Of a stretch of DNA of 64,000 nucleotides, positions 37,239 through 46,442 are shown one piece after another. The stretch covers positions 25,682 to 89,681 of the forward strand of contig NZ_JAUFPO010000014.1 of the NCBI RefSeq assembly GCF_030409235.1. Direction: 5' to 3'. The DNA comes from Halomonas almeriensis (GTDB lineage: Bacteria; Pseudomonadota; Gammaproteobacteria; Pseudomonadales; Halomonadaceae). Each line of letters opens with the position of its first letter. Position 1 is the first letter of the stretch. The translations under genes were made by a program, and so were the position numbers. The notes beneath the pieces are model-generated. The model worked only from the letters and a program-made list of their open reading frames with translations, did no database searches and was not told the origin of the DNA.

Positions 37239-38521
37239 GCTCCAGGATGCCATCAACGGAGGCGCGCCCGGCCGAGGATCACGCTGACCACCAGCTGGAA
37301 GGCCGGCTGGCCAGCACCGGGGTGGAGCGTCTGGCCTTGCTGGGCAAGCACGCCGAGGCGCTGATGCAGGGCTACAGCCGCGACGAGGTACCGCTGGCCA
37401 ATCTCAGCGAGCGCGCCCTCAACAAGCTGCTGGCGGCGCGCATCGTCTGGCGCCCCGACGAGCAGGGCGGCGTCAAGCTGGCCCCGCGCGTGCGCGAACT
37501 GATCGCCGAGATGCTGGCCGACGAAACCCGCCGCCAGGTCAACGCCGACGTGGGCGAGACCCTGGAGCTGTTGCGCAGCCTGGTACAGAGTTACCGCGAA
37601 GCCCAGAGCCAGGGCGAATACTGGCGCCAGGAACAGCAGCTGCTGCGCCTGCGCCAGGCGCTGGACGACCTCAATGGCCGTTTCGCCGACGCCATCGACA
37701 GCCTCTGGCAGCGCCTCAACAGCGACTTCGGCTTCGTCAGCCGCCTCAACGACAAGATCCGCGAGAACGACCGTGCCCAGAAGCAGATCGTGCGCCTGCT
37801 CGACGGCTTGCAACTGATCGACTTCGACGAGCTCATCGAGCTGGTCGGCAGCGACGGCGGCCTGCGCAAGCTCTTGATCAGTCAACTGCAGCGCCAGGTC
37901 AGCCAGCACTACACCAGCCTGCGCGAGGTGCAGAGCCGGCTCACCGAACTCATGGCCCGCTTCCGCCAGCAACAGTCGCGCAGCCGACTGGTCAGTGGCA
38001 TGGCGGCCTTCCTGCGCGAGCACCCCAACTTCGTGCCCGGCAACTATGCCCGGCGCAGCGAGGTGCCCGACCTGGTCAACCAGGCCACCGCCCTGAATGC
38101 CGCGGCGTCCCCGGCACTGGATCACCAGTCGGACACTCGCGTCATCACCGAACTGCTGCACGAGCTTCCCCGCCCACAGCAGCCCAGCCGCGATGCCACC
38201 AGCGCCGGGCCGGCCGCGGTCGAAACCACCGGCCTGGTGGCCGCGCGCCAGCAGGCGCTCAAGGATGACGTGGAGCGCTTCTACCTGGCCGTCATCGACC
38301 AATCCGCCGAGGCGGGCATCAGCGCCCTGGATTATCTGCACCAAAGCGACATGACCTGGGGCGAGGAAATCTGGCTCTTCCAGGTCATCGCCGAATACCA
38401 GAGCCTGCCTCGCAGCGAACAGGCTGCCTTCAGGCTGCAACAATCGGAAAGCCGCGCCAGTCAATTCAATGACCTGCGGCTGATCCACGACGTTACCCTC
38501 CGACTGGCGAGATCCGCATGA
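37235..38521 (+). CDS. Kleisin-like subunit (MksF/JetA-like)
   Basis: 428 residues, starting with an ATGA overlap of the previous gene. The N-terminal part (GVERLALLGKHAEALMQG to KLAPRVREL) looks like a winged helix, followed by long helices (about 110-260) as in MukF/MksF and by a C-terminal domain after a Pro/Ala-rich linker (about 310-330). In this class the protein bridges the two SMC heads. The assignment rests on architecture and gene order, not on a recognisable short motif. Confidence 0.62.
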   Translation: MSSRMPSTEARPAEDHADHQLEGRLASTGVERLALLGKHAEALMQGYSRDEVPLANLSERALNKLLAARIVWRPDEQGGVKLAPRVRELIAEMLADETRRQVNADVGETLELLRSLVQSYREAQSQGEYWRQEQQLLRLRQALDDLNGRFADAIDSLWQRLNSDFGFVSRLNDKIRENDRAQKQIVRLLDGLQLIDFDELIELVGSDGGLRKLLISQLQRQVSQHYTSLREVQSRLTELMARFRQQQSRSRLVSGMAAFLREHPNFVPGNYARRSEVPDLVNQATALNAAASPALDHQSDTRVITELLHELPRPQQPSRDATSAGPAAVETTGLVAARQQALKDDVERFYLAVIDQSAEAGISALDYLHQSDMTWGEEIWLFQVIAEYQSLPRSEQAAFRLQQSESRASQFNDLRLIHDVTLRLARSA

Positions 38522-39408
38522 CCGATACCCTCGACAAGCGCACTCATGGCTGGCTCGGCGATATCCAGGACAGGCTGCGTCGCCAACCCTGTGTCGAGAA
38601 GTCGCTCGAGCTCGGCGCCTGCCAGGCCTTCATCGCCTGGTGCGATCAGCACGGCCTGGACCTGGAGCTCTATCAGCGCCATCAGGTGCTGCGTTTCGAC
38701 CGGCAGCTGATGCGCAAGGTGCAGGCGTTGCTCGAAAGCCTCGGCCAGCTGCCGCTGGGCGAGAGCACTTCGGGCCGTACCACCGCCGAACAGGCCCGGT
38801 CCAGCCATCAGGAAGACAAGGCACAGCGCCAGGGACCGCGCGCCCACCGCGTGCTGCTCAACACGCCCGCGACCACAGTGCGTCCGGGTATCGGCGCCCG
38901 AGAGCGCGAGATTCTCGATGTCGACTGGCGCGAGCTCGACCTGACCGCCTTCGATGTGCTGCTGATGATCGAGAATCTGGACAGCTTCCATGAGCCGGCC
39001 GGTGCCCTGGACGCCCTGGCGGACCATGCGCGCCCACTGATCGTCTATCGCGGCGATCGCCACTATGGCGGCGGCTTCCGGGAGCTTGCCCGCGCCTGGG
39101 CCGCCACCGGCAAGCCGCTGCTGGGACTCGGCGATTTCGACCCGCGCGGCCTGCGCATCGTCCTCGGCAGCGGGGCCACCGGGCTGCTGCTGCCACCCTT
39201 GGCTTGGCTGCAGGAAAACGCCACCCGGGCCCACGTGCCCGCCGAGCAACTGCCCGATCAGCCGGCACTGCGCAAGCATCGCGACCAGTTGCCGGCCGCG
39301 CACCCGTTGGGGGACTATCTGGCATTGCTGCTCGACGAGCAGCGCGGGCTCAAGCAGCAGTGGTTCACGTCGCCGCTGGTGGTGGTCGGGGCGAGAGGGC
39401 AGAAGTAA
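38518..39408 (+). CDS. Toprim-domain nuclease-like protein (JetD/MksG-like)
   Basis: 296 residues, with an ATGA overlap of the kleisin-like gene. The C-terminal half is Toprim-like: [14 protein letters not shown] supplies the invariant Glu (about residue 152) and [14 protein letters not shown] the DxD pair (about 203-205). This is the pattern of JetD, the endonuclease that cuts plasmids in Wadjet, and of topo VI-type Toprim domains. It is shorter than typical JetD proteins (about 380-400 residues), the N-terminal DUF3322-like arm being reduced. It closes the four-gene operon. Confidence 0.72.
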   Translation: MTDTLDKRTHGWLGDIQDRLRRQPCVEKSLELGACQAFIAWCDQHGLDLELYQRHQVLRFDRQLMRKVQALLESLGQLPLGESTSGRTTAEQARSSHQEDKAQRQGPRAHRVLLNTPATTVRPGIGAREREILDVDWRELDLTAFDVLLMIENLDSFHEPAGALDALADHARPLIVYRGDRHYGGGFRELARAWAATGKPLLGLGDFDPRGLRIVLGSGATGLLLPPLAWLQENATRAHVPAEQLPDQPALRKHRDQLPAAHPLGDYLALLLDEQRGLKQQWFTSPLVVVGARGQK

Positions 39409-39473
39409 GAGGAAAGAGGGAAGAGGGAAGCAAAAGAAGCGGAAGAGGCAGCACCATCATCGATGAGGGGACG

Positions 39474-40250
39474 ATGCGCATGCGCGAGTTATTGCTGAAC
39501 GCCGATATGGGCGAGAGCTTCGGGGCCTGGACCATGGGGCTGGATGCTCATGTCATGCCGTATGTCGATCTGGCCAATGTGGCCTGCGGCTTTCATGCCT
39601 CGGACCCGGATGTCATGCGGCGCACGGTGCGCCTGGCCGCGGAACATGGCGTCAGCGTCGGTGCGCACCCGGCCTATCCCGACCTGGTCGGCTTCGGCCG
39701 GCGCTCGATGGCCTGTTCACCGGAGGAAATCGAGAATTTCGTGCTCTACCAGCTCGGGGCGCTGGCTGCCATCTGTCACGCCGAAGGGCTGACGCTGGCC
39801 TACATCAAGCCGCACGGGGCGCTGTACAATGACATGATGCGTGACCATGACCGCCTGGCCGCGGTGATGCGCGCTATCCAGGCCTTCGATCCGGCGTTGC
39901 CGCTGATGGTCATGGCCACCCGCGACAACGGCGCCGAGGAGACGCTGGCCGGCAACCATGGCATCACCCTGTGGCGTGAGGCCTTCGCCGACCGCGCCTA
40001 TGACGGGGCAGGGCGCCTGGTCGCGAGAAGCGAGCCGGGGGCCGTGCATCGTAAGCGCCACGCCATCGTCGATCAGGCGACGCGCATCGCTCGGGGCGAG
40101 GCGCTGATCGCCAATGATGGCAGCGAGCTGTATCTGAATGCCGACACCCTCTGCGTGCACGGCGACAATGCCGAGTCCATCGCCGCCATTGCCGCCATCC
40201 GTGCGGCCCTGGCGGCGGAGGGACGCGCCTCCGGAGGTGACGGGGCATGA
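39474..40250 (+). CDS. pxpA: 5-oxoprolinase subunit A (LamB/YcsF family)
   Basis: With PxpB and PxpC it hydrolyses 5-oxoproline (pyroglutamate) to glutamate using ATP. 258 residues from the ATG at 39474 (AGGGG upstream). Family motifs are [43 protein letters not shown] and [13 protein letters not shown]. It lies 65 bp after the Toprim gene, so read-through from the SMC operon is possible but there is no functional link. Its stop overlaps pxpB by 4 bp. Confidence 0.93.
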   Translation: MRMRELLLNADMGESFGAWTMGLDAHVMPYVDLANVACGFHASDPDVMRRTVRLAAEHGVSVGAHPAYPDLVGFGRRSMACSPEEIENFVLYQLGALAAICHAEGLTLAYIKPHGALYNDMMRDHDRLAAVMRAIQAFDPALPLMVMATRDNGAEETLAGNHGITLWREAFADRAYDGAGRLVARSEPGAVHRKRHAIVDQATRIARGEALIANDGSELYLNADTLCVHGDNAESIAAIAAIRAALAAEGRASGGDGA

Positions 40251-40963
40251 CGCCGGCACTGCCGAGGATCGAGTCCGCCGGCCTGGATGGCTGGATGGTG
40301 CGCCTCTTCGATGACATCGACGAGGCCAACATGCCCTGGCTGACGGCACTGGTACGCCAGTGTGAGGCGAGTCTGAGCGATGCCCTGGTGGATCTGGTGC
40401 CGTCCTACACCACGCTGCTGGTCATCTTTGACCCCCTGGTCATCGCGCCGGGGGACGTCCGGCAACGCCTGCAGCAGCTGCTGGCCAACCTCGAGCCCGA
40501 TGACAGCAGCGCGGCAGCCGACGTCGTCGAACTGCCCACCTGGTACGACACTCGGGTCGGCCCGGAGCTCGAGCGTATCGCCGAGCGGGCCGGGATGAGC
40601 ATCGAACAGGTCATCGAGGCCCACAGCCAGACGGAATACCGCGTCTTTGCATTGGGTTTTGCGCCGGGCTTCGCCTTCATGGGGCGGGTCGCCGAGACCA
40701 TTGCCTGCCCGCGTCTGGACACTCCGCGCCAACGCCTGCCCGCCGGCAGCGTGGCCATCGCCGAACGCCAGACCTCGGCCTATCCGCAGGTCTCGCCGGG
40801 TGGCTGGAACCTGATCGGCCGCACCCCGGCCGTGCTCTTCGATCGGCATCGCGACGGCTTCAGCCTGCTCCGGGTGGGCGATCGCGTGCGTTTCGTGCCG
40901 GTATCGCAAGCCGAGTTCGAACAGCTTGGCGGCAATAGCCAACCCACAGAGGCCCGGGCATGA
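40247..40963 (+). CDS. pxpB: 5-oxoprolinase subunit B
   Basis: 238 residues of the allophanate-hydrolase subunit 1 / KipI family. Motifs: [28 protein letters not shown] and [18 protein letters not shown], followed by [12 protein letters not shown]. It starts on an ATGA overlap with pxpA and overlaps pxpC likewise, so the three are translationally coupled. Confidence 0.93.
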   Translation: MTPALPRIESAGLDGWMVRLFDDIDEANMPWLTALVRQCEASLSDALVDLVPSYTTLLVIFDPLVIAPGDVRQRLQQLLANLEPDDSSAAADVVELPTWYDTRVGPELERIAERAGMSIEQVIEAHSQTEYRVFALGFAPGFAFMGRVAETIACPRLDTPRQRLPAGSVAIAERQTSAYPQVSPGGWNLIGRTPAVLFDRHRDGFSLLRVGDRVRFVPVSQAEFEQLGGNSQPTEARA

Positions 40964-41901
40964 GTGCGCCACAGACGCTATTCGAGGTTCGCCGCGCCGG
41001 CCCGCTGGCACTATTGCAGGATGCCGGCCGCTTCGGCGTGCGGCGCCTGGGCGTGACCCAGGGCGGGCCGGCCGATGCACACGCCTGGGCCTGGGCCAAT
41101 CAGCTCGTCGGCAATGCCTGGGGCACCACCGGGCTGGAAATCACCATGGGCGGGCTCGAGCTGGTGTGCCGGGCCGAGGCCATCATTGCGGTCTGTGGGG
41201 CGGACCTGGGTTCCAGCCTGGATGGCGAGGCCCTGCCGCTGTGGCAAGGCCTGCGGGTGGAAGCCGGCCAGCGCCTGTCCTTCCAGCAGCCGGTCAACGG
41301 CCTGCGAGCCTATCTGGCGGTCGCCGGCGGCTTCGAGGCCGAGCAGGTGCTCGGCAGCACCGCCACGGTCACGCGTGAAGGCCTGGGCGGCCTGCATGGT
41401 GACGGCCAGCCGCTGCAGGAGGGCGACCGGCTTGCTCGCGCCGCCGGTCCGACCGGACTTCAGCCCGGCCAACGGGCGCCGGCGGATGCCATCATCGACT
41501 ATCGGCAGGCGCCACGATTGGCGCTGATCCCCGGGGCCCAGGTGGCTGCCTTCGAGGGCAGCAGCCTCTATCAGGCCTTCAACGCGACCTGGCAGGTCGA
41601 TGACCGCGCCGACCGCATGGGCGTTCGCCTGCGCGGCCCGGAGCTGAAATGCCGCTCGGGCGGCATGATCTCGGAAGGCATCGGCCCAGGCGCCGTCCAG
41701 GTCCCTCCGGACGGCCAGCCCATCGCACTGCTCAACGACCGCCAGACCATTGGCGGCTACCCGCGCCTCGGGGCGCTGACGCCGCTGGCCTGCGCCCGAC
41801 TGGCACAATGCCTGCCCGGCCAGCAGGTGCGCCTGCAGCCCACCAGCCTGGAACAGGCCAGCCGCGCCTATCGGGCCTTTCGCAGTCGTTTCGGAACCTG
41901 A
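40960..41901 (+). CDS. pxpC: 5-oxoprolinase subunit C
   Basis: 313 residues of the allophanate-hydrolase subunit 2 / KipA family. Motifs: GPLALLQDAGRFGVRRLGV, GGPADAHAWAWANQLVGN and DRADRMGVRLRGP, then ISEGIGPGAVQVPPDGQPI. It ends the operon, and no terminator is evident in the 14 bp before the convergent ribbon-helix-helix gene. Confidence 0.93.
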   Translation: MSAPQTLFEVRRAGPLALLQDAGRFGVRRLGVTQGGPADAHAWAWANQLVGNAWGTTGLEITMGGLELVCRAEAIIAVCGADLGSSLDGEALPLWQGLRVEAGQRLSFQQPVNGLRAYLAVAGGFEAEQVLGSTATVTREGLGGLHGDGQPLQEGDRLARAAGPTGLQPGQRAPADAIIDYRQAPRLALIPGAQVAAFEGSSLYQAFNATWQVDDRADRMGVRLRGPELKCRSGGMISEGIGPGAVQVPPDGQPIALLNDRQTIGGYPRLGALTPLACARLAQCLPGQQVRLQPTSLEQASRAYRAFRSRFGT

Positions 41902-41915
41902 CGCCCAGTCTCTGC

Positions 41916-42131
41916 TCAGATCCCTAGACCGCTCTCCCGCAACAACTGATCGATCGATAGATCGGACGGCTTGCGGTGGGGCGTCTCCTCGAACATCAAC
42001 TCGGACTCCAGCTGACCGACGCCGTCACGCACCAGGCGCTCGATCAGCTCGGTCTTGGAAAACCCCGTGCGCTCGGCCAGGCGCTCCAGGCGGGTCTCCA
42101 GCTCCTGCGAGAAACGAAGAAAATGCGGCAT
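41916..42131 (-). CDS. Ribbon-helix-helix DNA-binding protein, antitoxin-like
   Basis: 71 residues starting MPHFLRFSQELETRLERLAE, with the RHH turn RTGFSKTELIERLVRDGV. The C-terminal DLSIDQLLRESGLGI resembles the toxin-binding tail of RelB/StbD-type antitoxins. No toxin-sized frame lies on either side, so it seems an orphan. AGGAG eight bases upstream supports the ATG at 42131 rather than the longer start at 42182. A 9-bp inverted repeat in its upstream region may be its operator. Confidence 0.65.
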   Translation of the reverse strand: MPHFLRFSQELETRLERLAERTGFSKTELIERLVRDGVGQLESELMFEETPHRKPSDLSIDQLLRESGLGI

Positions 42132-42416
42132 GATGCAATCTCCTGAGGTGATCAGGCCCAAACTATCTCCTTGATGTGACAAAGCGTTGACATCAATAAG
42201 AGGTCACATCATCCGATCCTTCTCTCCCGCGTTGTAAGCATTTTGGATGAGCCCCGCCTCTCCGCGCTTTCAGCGAATAGTAGATGCCGATCACTCGCGT
42301 TCATAGACGAAAAGCGGAGTACCCGGTTTGCTATTGGATGTTGAACATGGCCACCATGGTGGTGGCCTTCCCCAAGGCGGTGATCCTGGGGTTACTTACG
42401 GCTTAAGGCTTACAGC
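42132..42416. other. Intergenic region with a 9-bp inverted repeat and heptad words
   Basis: TGATGTGAC (42172-42180) and GTCACATCA (42203-42211) form a 9-bp inverted repeat with a 22-nt spacer, a candidate operator for the divergent-side RHH gene. The middle (42215-42390) holds nothing I can name. At 42400-42424 four heptads (GGCTTAA, GGCTTAC, AGCTTAA, AGCTCAT) run into the GntR-gene stop codon. Confidence 0.5.
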
Positions 42417-43103
42417 TTAAAGCTCATCGCTGCGCGCCATCACGTCCTCGATAATCGGCACCGGGGTCATCAGGTGTTCCTGCATCATGCGACACGCGGT
42501 GTCGCTGTCGCGGGCGAGGATGACCTCGACCAGGGCGGCGTGTTCCTGACGCTTGCGTTCCAGGGCTTCCTCGGACAGGACCGTCTCGCGCAGCCACAGG
42601 TGGCGATAGCGCTCCACCTGATCGAACAGCGTGTCACGCAGTTGCAAGAGGTTGGGGGAGTTGCAGCCCTCGGCGATGGCGGTGTGAAAGGCCTTATGTC
42701 GCGCGTCCCATACATCCAGCATTTCCTCGGGGCTCTGGACCTCCACCACCTTGCTCAGCGTATGCGCCTTCGCCAGCACATCGGCCTCCCAGGCATCATC
42801 GCCGCGCTGAATCGCCAACTCCAGCACCAGCCGTTCGAGTTGCGCCCGCGCATCGTAGAGATCGGCGAGCTCGGCCCGCGACATCGTCGCCACCCGGTAC
42901 CCGCGCTGACTGATCGCCACCACCAGACGCTCCGCCACCAGCTGTGACAGCGCCTCCCGCAACGGCCCGACACCCAGCCCGTAGCGATCCTTCAAGCGAC
43001 TCATCACCAGCTTCTCACCCGGCTGAAACACCCCCCGGATGATATCCTGCTTGAGCCCGCGATACGCCCCGACCCCCAGATTCTGCTTCGCGCTAGTCTC
43101 CAT
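42417..43103 (-). CDS. GntR-family transcription regulator (FadR/FCD subfamily)
   Basis: 228 residues from the ATG at 43103 (a GTG at 43115 is the alternative; neither has a strong ribosome-binding site). The N-terminal winged helix reads LKQDIIRGVFQPGEKLVMSRL, then YGLGVGPLREALSQLVAERL; the C-terminal all-helical FCD domain has the metal-site style DARAQLERLVLELA, DARHKAFHTAIAEG and EHAALVEVILARD. It resembles CsiR-type regulators of small carboxylic acids. It faces away from the SLC13 operon and its target is unknown; the convergent pxp operon is one possibility. Confidence 0.85.
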   Translation of the reverse strand: METSAKQNLGVGAYRGLKQDIIRGVFQPGEKLVMSRLKDRYGLGVGPLREALSQLVAERLVVAISQRGYRVATMSRAELADLYDARAQLERLVLELAIQRGDDAWEADVLAKAHTLSKVVEVQSPEEMLDVWDARHKAFHTAIAEGCNSPNLLQLRDTLFDQVERYRHLWLRETVLSEEALERKRQEHAALVEVILARDSDTACRMMQEHLMTPVPIIEDVMARSDEL

Positions 43104-43320
43104 GACACCGCTCACTGCCGAAGTGAACCGACATGATACGTCAAGACAGCGGGGTGGGGAGAGGGGGAGAGCGCCTCTTACGAGTGAAGAAGGAAGAACG
43201 GCGCTGCGCGCCTTTAAGAGGGAAGAAAACCCTTGACGTCACGACCCCGCTGGCACTGGCCTGACTTCTTCCTTCTTCCTTCTTCCTTCTTCCTTCTTCC
43301 TTCTTCCTTCTTCCTTCTTC
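43104..43320. repeat. Heptad repeat tract: eight tandem CTTCTTC units
   Basis: The region downstream of the GntR start (43140-43230) has G/A-rich words such as GGGAAGA and a GGCGCTGCGCGCC-like motif. From 43265 to 43320 the seven-base unit CTTCTTC is repeated eight times without error. No coding potential is seen. Confidence 0.8.
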
Positions 43321-43666
43321 GAGCCCCGCTCCCCACGCTTAGGCCCTGCCTGCATATTGTCAGCAATCCGAGACATTACACATCCGGTATCGCTTATGGT
43401 CTGATAGGCAGGTTCGTCTGCGTGTGACGGTCAGGTTACGGAAATTCACGCTTTCGAAGGGCCGCAGAAGGGCCTCTTGAGGCTACGTGGCTGGCCGTGG
43501 CCGGCGTTAATCCATAGAATGATTTCGGGCTAGCGGAGCGGCGTAAAGACTTCATGCCGAGGCGCTGAGCCTCGCCAAACAATCAAGGCATCACAGGGCA
43601 GGGGAATACGCCCGTAACAATCCCGGGGCGGTAGCGTGCCTGAACGCATGAGGAGCAGTCTCTAAC
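43321..43666 (+). promoter_or_regulatory. Long leader with an exact ops element before the SLC13 gene
   Basis: GGCGGTAGCGTG at 43627-43638 is an exact match to the 12-base ops element, where RfaH is recruited to paused RNA polymerase in leaders of long cell-surface operons. The preceding CCCGGG context and the position about 30 bp before the first gene also resemble the end of a JUMPStart sequence. The leader has other hairpins, for example GAGGC-GCT-GAGCCTC near 43560-43575. I see no convincing promoter boxes, so the start point is unknown. Confidence 0.65.
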
Positions 43667-45430
43667 ATGGCACTGGATGCCTGGCTCAGTATTTTCAGCG
43701 TGGTCGCCGTTCTGGTGGCCCTGGCAGCAACCCGTGTCGCGCCCGATGCGATCCTCATGGCAGCTCTGGCCTTTCTGGTGGTCAGCGGCGTGCTGGCGCC
43801 GGCCGAGGCCCTGGTGGGCTTTTCCAACACCGGGGTGATGACTATCGCCGCCCTCTATGTGGTGGCAGCGGGCCTCAAGGAAACCGGGGCTGTGCAGTGG
43901 GTGGCCAATGCACTGCTGGGCCAGCCAAGTACTCTAAAGAAGGCCCAGTTGCGGGTCATGCTGCCGGCTTCGAGCCTCAGTGCTTTCATGAACAACACCA
44001 CCGTGGTGGCCATGTTTATACCGGCTCTGCAGGAGTGGTCGCGCAAGCTCAAGATGCCGCCTTCCAAGCTGCTGCTGCCGTTGAGCTACACGGCGATCCT
44101 GGGCGGCACCTGCACCCTGATCGGCACCAGCACCAACCTGGTGGTCGATGGCCTGCTGCAGAGCGAAAAGGGTGTGTCACTGGGGATGTTCGAGCTGGCA
44201 CAGGTTGGCCTGCCTATGCTGCTGGTTGGTGGCACCTTCCTGATGCTGTTTGCCGACCGCCTGTTGCCGCGCCGCGAGGGGCTGATCGAGCAACTGGACC
44301 TGGCCCGCGAGTATAGTGTCGAGTTCGTGGTCACCGAGGGCGGGCCGCTGGCCGGCAAGACGATTTCCGAGGCCGGGCTGCGTAACCTCCAGTACGGCTA
44401 TCTGACCGATATCGAACGCGACGGCCGGTTGATGACCGCCGTACCGCCCGAAACCCAGCTCGAAGGCGGCGATATCCTGGTCTTCATCGGCGCGCCGGAG
44501 CTCGCTCGCGAGCTGCGCCAGGTGCGCGGTGTCAGCCCCGGCAGCGACGACATTCACAAGCTCGACGTTGCCAACCACCACCGTTGCCTGGTCGAGGCGG
44601 TGATCAGCCCGGACTTCACCGGGGTCGGCCAGACCGTGCGCGAAGCCCGGGTGCGTTCACGCTTCCAGGCGGTCATTCTGTCGATCTCGCGCCAGGGCCG
44701 GCGCCTGCCCGGCAAGGTCGGCGATATCCGCCTGCAGGTGGGCGACACCCTCTTAATGGAAACCGGTCACGACTTCGTCGACCAGTACCGGTATCGCCGT
44801 GACTTTCTGCTGGTCAGTGCTCTGAACGACTCCACGCCGCCCAGCTTTCACAAGGCCCCTGTTGCCCTGGGTGTGCTCGGTGCCATGGTCGCGGCCGCCG
44901 GGGTCGGCCTGCTGTCGATCTTCGAGGCCGCGTTGCTCGCCGGCGGCGGCATGTTGGCTACGGGCTGCATCACTGTCAGCAAGGCGCGTCGCTATATCGA
45001 CCTTTCAGTGCTTACGGTCATCGCCGCTTCCTTCGCGCTCGGCGCCGCCATGACCAGTTCCGGCGCCGCCCAGGTCATCGCCGGCGGTGTCGTCACCGAC
45101 AGCATGTCGCCCTGGCTGGCCCTGGCGCTCATTTACCTGCTGACCACAGTGTTCACGGAGATCATCACCAACAACGCCGCCGCCGTGCTGATGTTCCCCA
45201 TCGCCATGTCGGTCGCCGACCAGCTCGGCGTAAGCTACATGCCCTTTGCCATCGCCATCATGTTCGCCGCCTCCGCCAGCTTCATGACCCCGCTCGGCTA
45301 CCAGACGAACTTGATGGTCTACGGCCCCGGCGGCTACCGCCTGATCGACTACCTCCGCCTCGGCGCCCCGCTCAGCCTGCTCGTCGGTAGCACCGCCGTA
45401 GGGCTGATACCGATGGTGTGGGGGTTTTGA
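43667..45430 (+). CDS. SLC13-family permease with central TrkA-C domains (probable sulfate importer)
   Basis: 587 residues. The N-terminal half of the transporter ends in the motif GTSTNLVVDGLLQ (about residue 162). Two RCK_C/TrkA-C domains follow (about 220-370: GGPLAGKTISEAGLRNLQYG and GVGQTVREARVRSRF). The second half has TNNAAAVLMFPIAMS and GYQTNLMVYGPGGY. The paired STN/TN motifs are typical of the DASS/SLC13 fold. Relatives with this layout include SLT-type sulfate transporters, and cysQ, cysD and cysNC follow on the same strand, which favours sulfate as substrate; a dicarboxylate cannot be excluded. Confidence 0.8.
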   Translation: MALDAWLSIFSVVAVLVALAATRVAPDAILMAALAFLVVSGVLAPAEALVGFSNTGVMTIAALYVVAAGLKETGAVQWVANALLGQPSTLKKAQLRVMLPASSLSAFMNNTTVVAMFIPALQEWSRKLKMPPSKLLLPLSYTAILGGTCTLIGTSTNLVVDGLLQSEKGVSLGMFELAQVGLPMLLVGGTFLMLFADRLLPRREGLIEQLDLAREYSVEFVVTEGGPLAGKTISEAGLRNLQYGYLTDIERDGRLMTAVPPETQLEGGDILVFIGAPELARELRQVRGVSPGSDDIHKLDVANHHRCLVEAVISPDFTGVGQTVREARVRSRFQAVILSISRQGRRLPGKVGDIRLQVGDTLLMETGHDFVDQYRYRRDFLLVSALNDSTPPSFHKAPVALGVLGAMVAAAGVGLLSIFEAALLAGGGMLATGCITVSKARRYIDLSVLTVIAASFALGAAMTSSGAAQVIAGGVVTDSMSPWLALALIYLLTTVFTEIITNNAAAVLMFPIAMSVADQLGVSYMPFAIAIMFAASASFMTPLGYQTNLMVYGPGGYRLIDYLRLGAPLSLLVGSTAVGLIPMVWGF

Positions 45431-45608
45431 GCAAAGAACGAAGAAAGAAGAGGGAAGAGGGAAGAGGGAAGAACCCCCCATAAAATAGAGCTCAAGGGTT
45501 TCCTTCCCTCTTAAAGCGGCTTCAGCCGCGCTCTTCCCTCTTAATTCTTACGCAGCCGCGCTCTTCCTTCTTCTTCCAACACACTCACAGCTGGACCAGG
45601 AGCCCCCC
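45431..45608. repeat. Heptad and hairpin repeat region after the SLC13 gene
   Basis: GGAAGAG-type words (45445-45472) are followed by two copies of a unit of the form CTTCCCTCTT-AAAGCGGCTTCAGCCGCG-CTCTTCCCTCTT, the GC-rich core of which folds as a small hairpin. AGGAG at 45598-45602 is the ribosome-binding site of cysQ. Confidence 0.6.
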
Positions 45609-46442
45609 TTGCCCCATTTCGTAACCGATGAGATGCGTCAGCGTTTGCTGGCGGGTGTTGAAGCTGCGGGCCGTGAGGTCCTGACGGTGTACAACCGCAC
45701 CTATGAAGTCGAGACCAAGGACGACGATAGCCCGCTGACTGAGGCGGATATGGCGTCGCATCATGCGCTTGTCGCGTTGCTGGAGACGGTGACGCCGGAA
45801 GTGCCGGTGCTTTCCGAGGAGTCCGGCGACATTCCCTACGCGGAGCGCCAGGAGTGGGACCGCTACTGGTTGATCGACCCGCTTGACGGCACCAAGGAAT
45901 TCATCAAGAAAAACGGTGAGTTCACCCTGAACATCGCGCTGGTGGAAAACGGCGACCCGGTGTTCGGCATCGTCCACGCCCCGGTACTGGAAACCAGTTG
46001 GATCGGCCAGGTCGGCGAAGGCGCCATGAAGGTTGAAAAGGGCAGCGCCCGCGAGATCCAGGTGCACGCTCTGCCGGAAGCAGGTGCCGAGCCCTGGAAG
46101 GTCGTCGGCAGCCGCTCCCACGGCGCCGAATCCTTCGAAGCCTTCTGCGCCCGCCTGCCGGAGCACGAACGCGTCTCCATGGGCAGCTCGCTCAAACTGT
46201 GCCTGGTCGCCGAAGCAAAGGCCGACCTCTACCCACGCCTCGCCCCGACCTGTGAATGGGACACCGCCGCCGCCCAGGCCGTGGTCGTCGCCGCCGGCGG
46301 CCAGGTACTCAACGCTGAAACACTTGAACCCCTACGCTGCAACCAGCAGGATTCGGTGTTAAACCCACACTTCATCGTCTGCGGACAACGCGACGAACGG
46401 TGGACGACGGCCCTGCGGGCCAGTCTCCAGAAGGAAGAATGA
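45609..46442 (+). CDS. cysQ: 3'(2'),5'-bisphosphate nucleotidase
   Basis: Removes 3'-phosphate from PAP and PAPS, keeping sulfate activation from being product-inhibited; cytoplasmic or membrane-associated. 277 residues. A TTG start is supported by AGGAG six bases upstream; the next ATG (45633) has none. The inositol-monophosphatase fold motifs are DSPLTEADMASH, VLSEESGD, WLIDPLDGTKEFI and CEWDTAAAQAVV. It lies between the permease and the ATP sulfurylase genes, with repeat DNA on both sides. Confidence 0.93.
   Translation: MPHFVTDEMRQRLLAGVEAAGREVLTVYNRTYEVETKDDDSPLTEADMASHHALVALLETVTPEVPVLSEESGDIPYAERQEWDRYWLIDPLDGTKEFIKKNGEFTLNIALVENGDPVFGIVHAPVLETSWIGQVGEGAMKVEKGSAREIQVHALPEAGAEPWKVVGSRSHGAESFEAFCARLPEHERVSMGSSLKLCLVAEAKADLYPRLAPTCEWDTAAAQAVVVAAGGQVLNAETLEPLRCNQQDSVLNPHFIVCGQRDERWTTALRASLQKEE

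Noticed and set aside
43265..43320. CTTCTTC array as a CRISPR-like repeat
   Set aside because: Contiguous 7-mers without spacers; no cas genes nearby.
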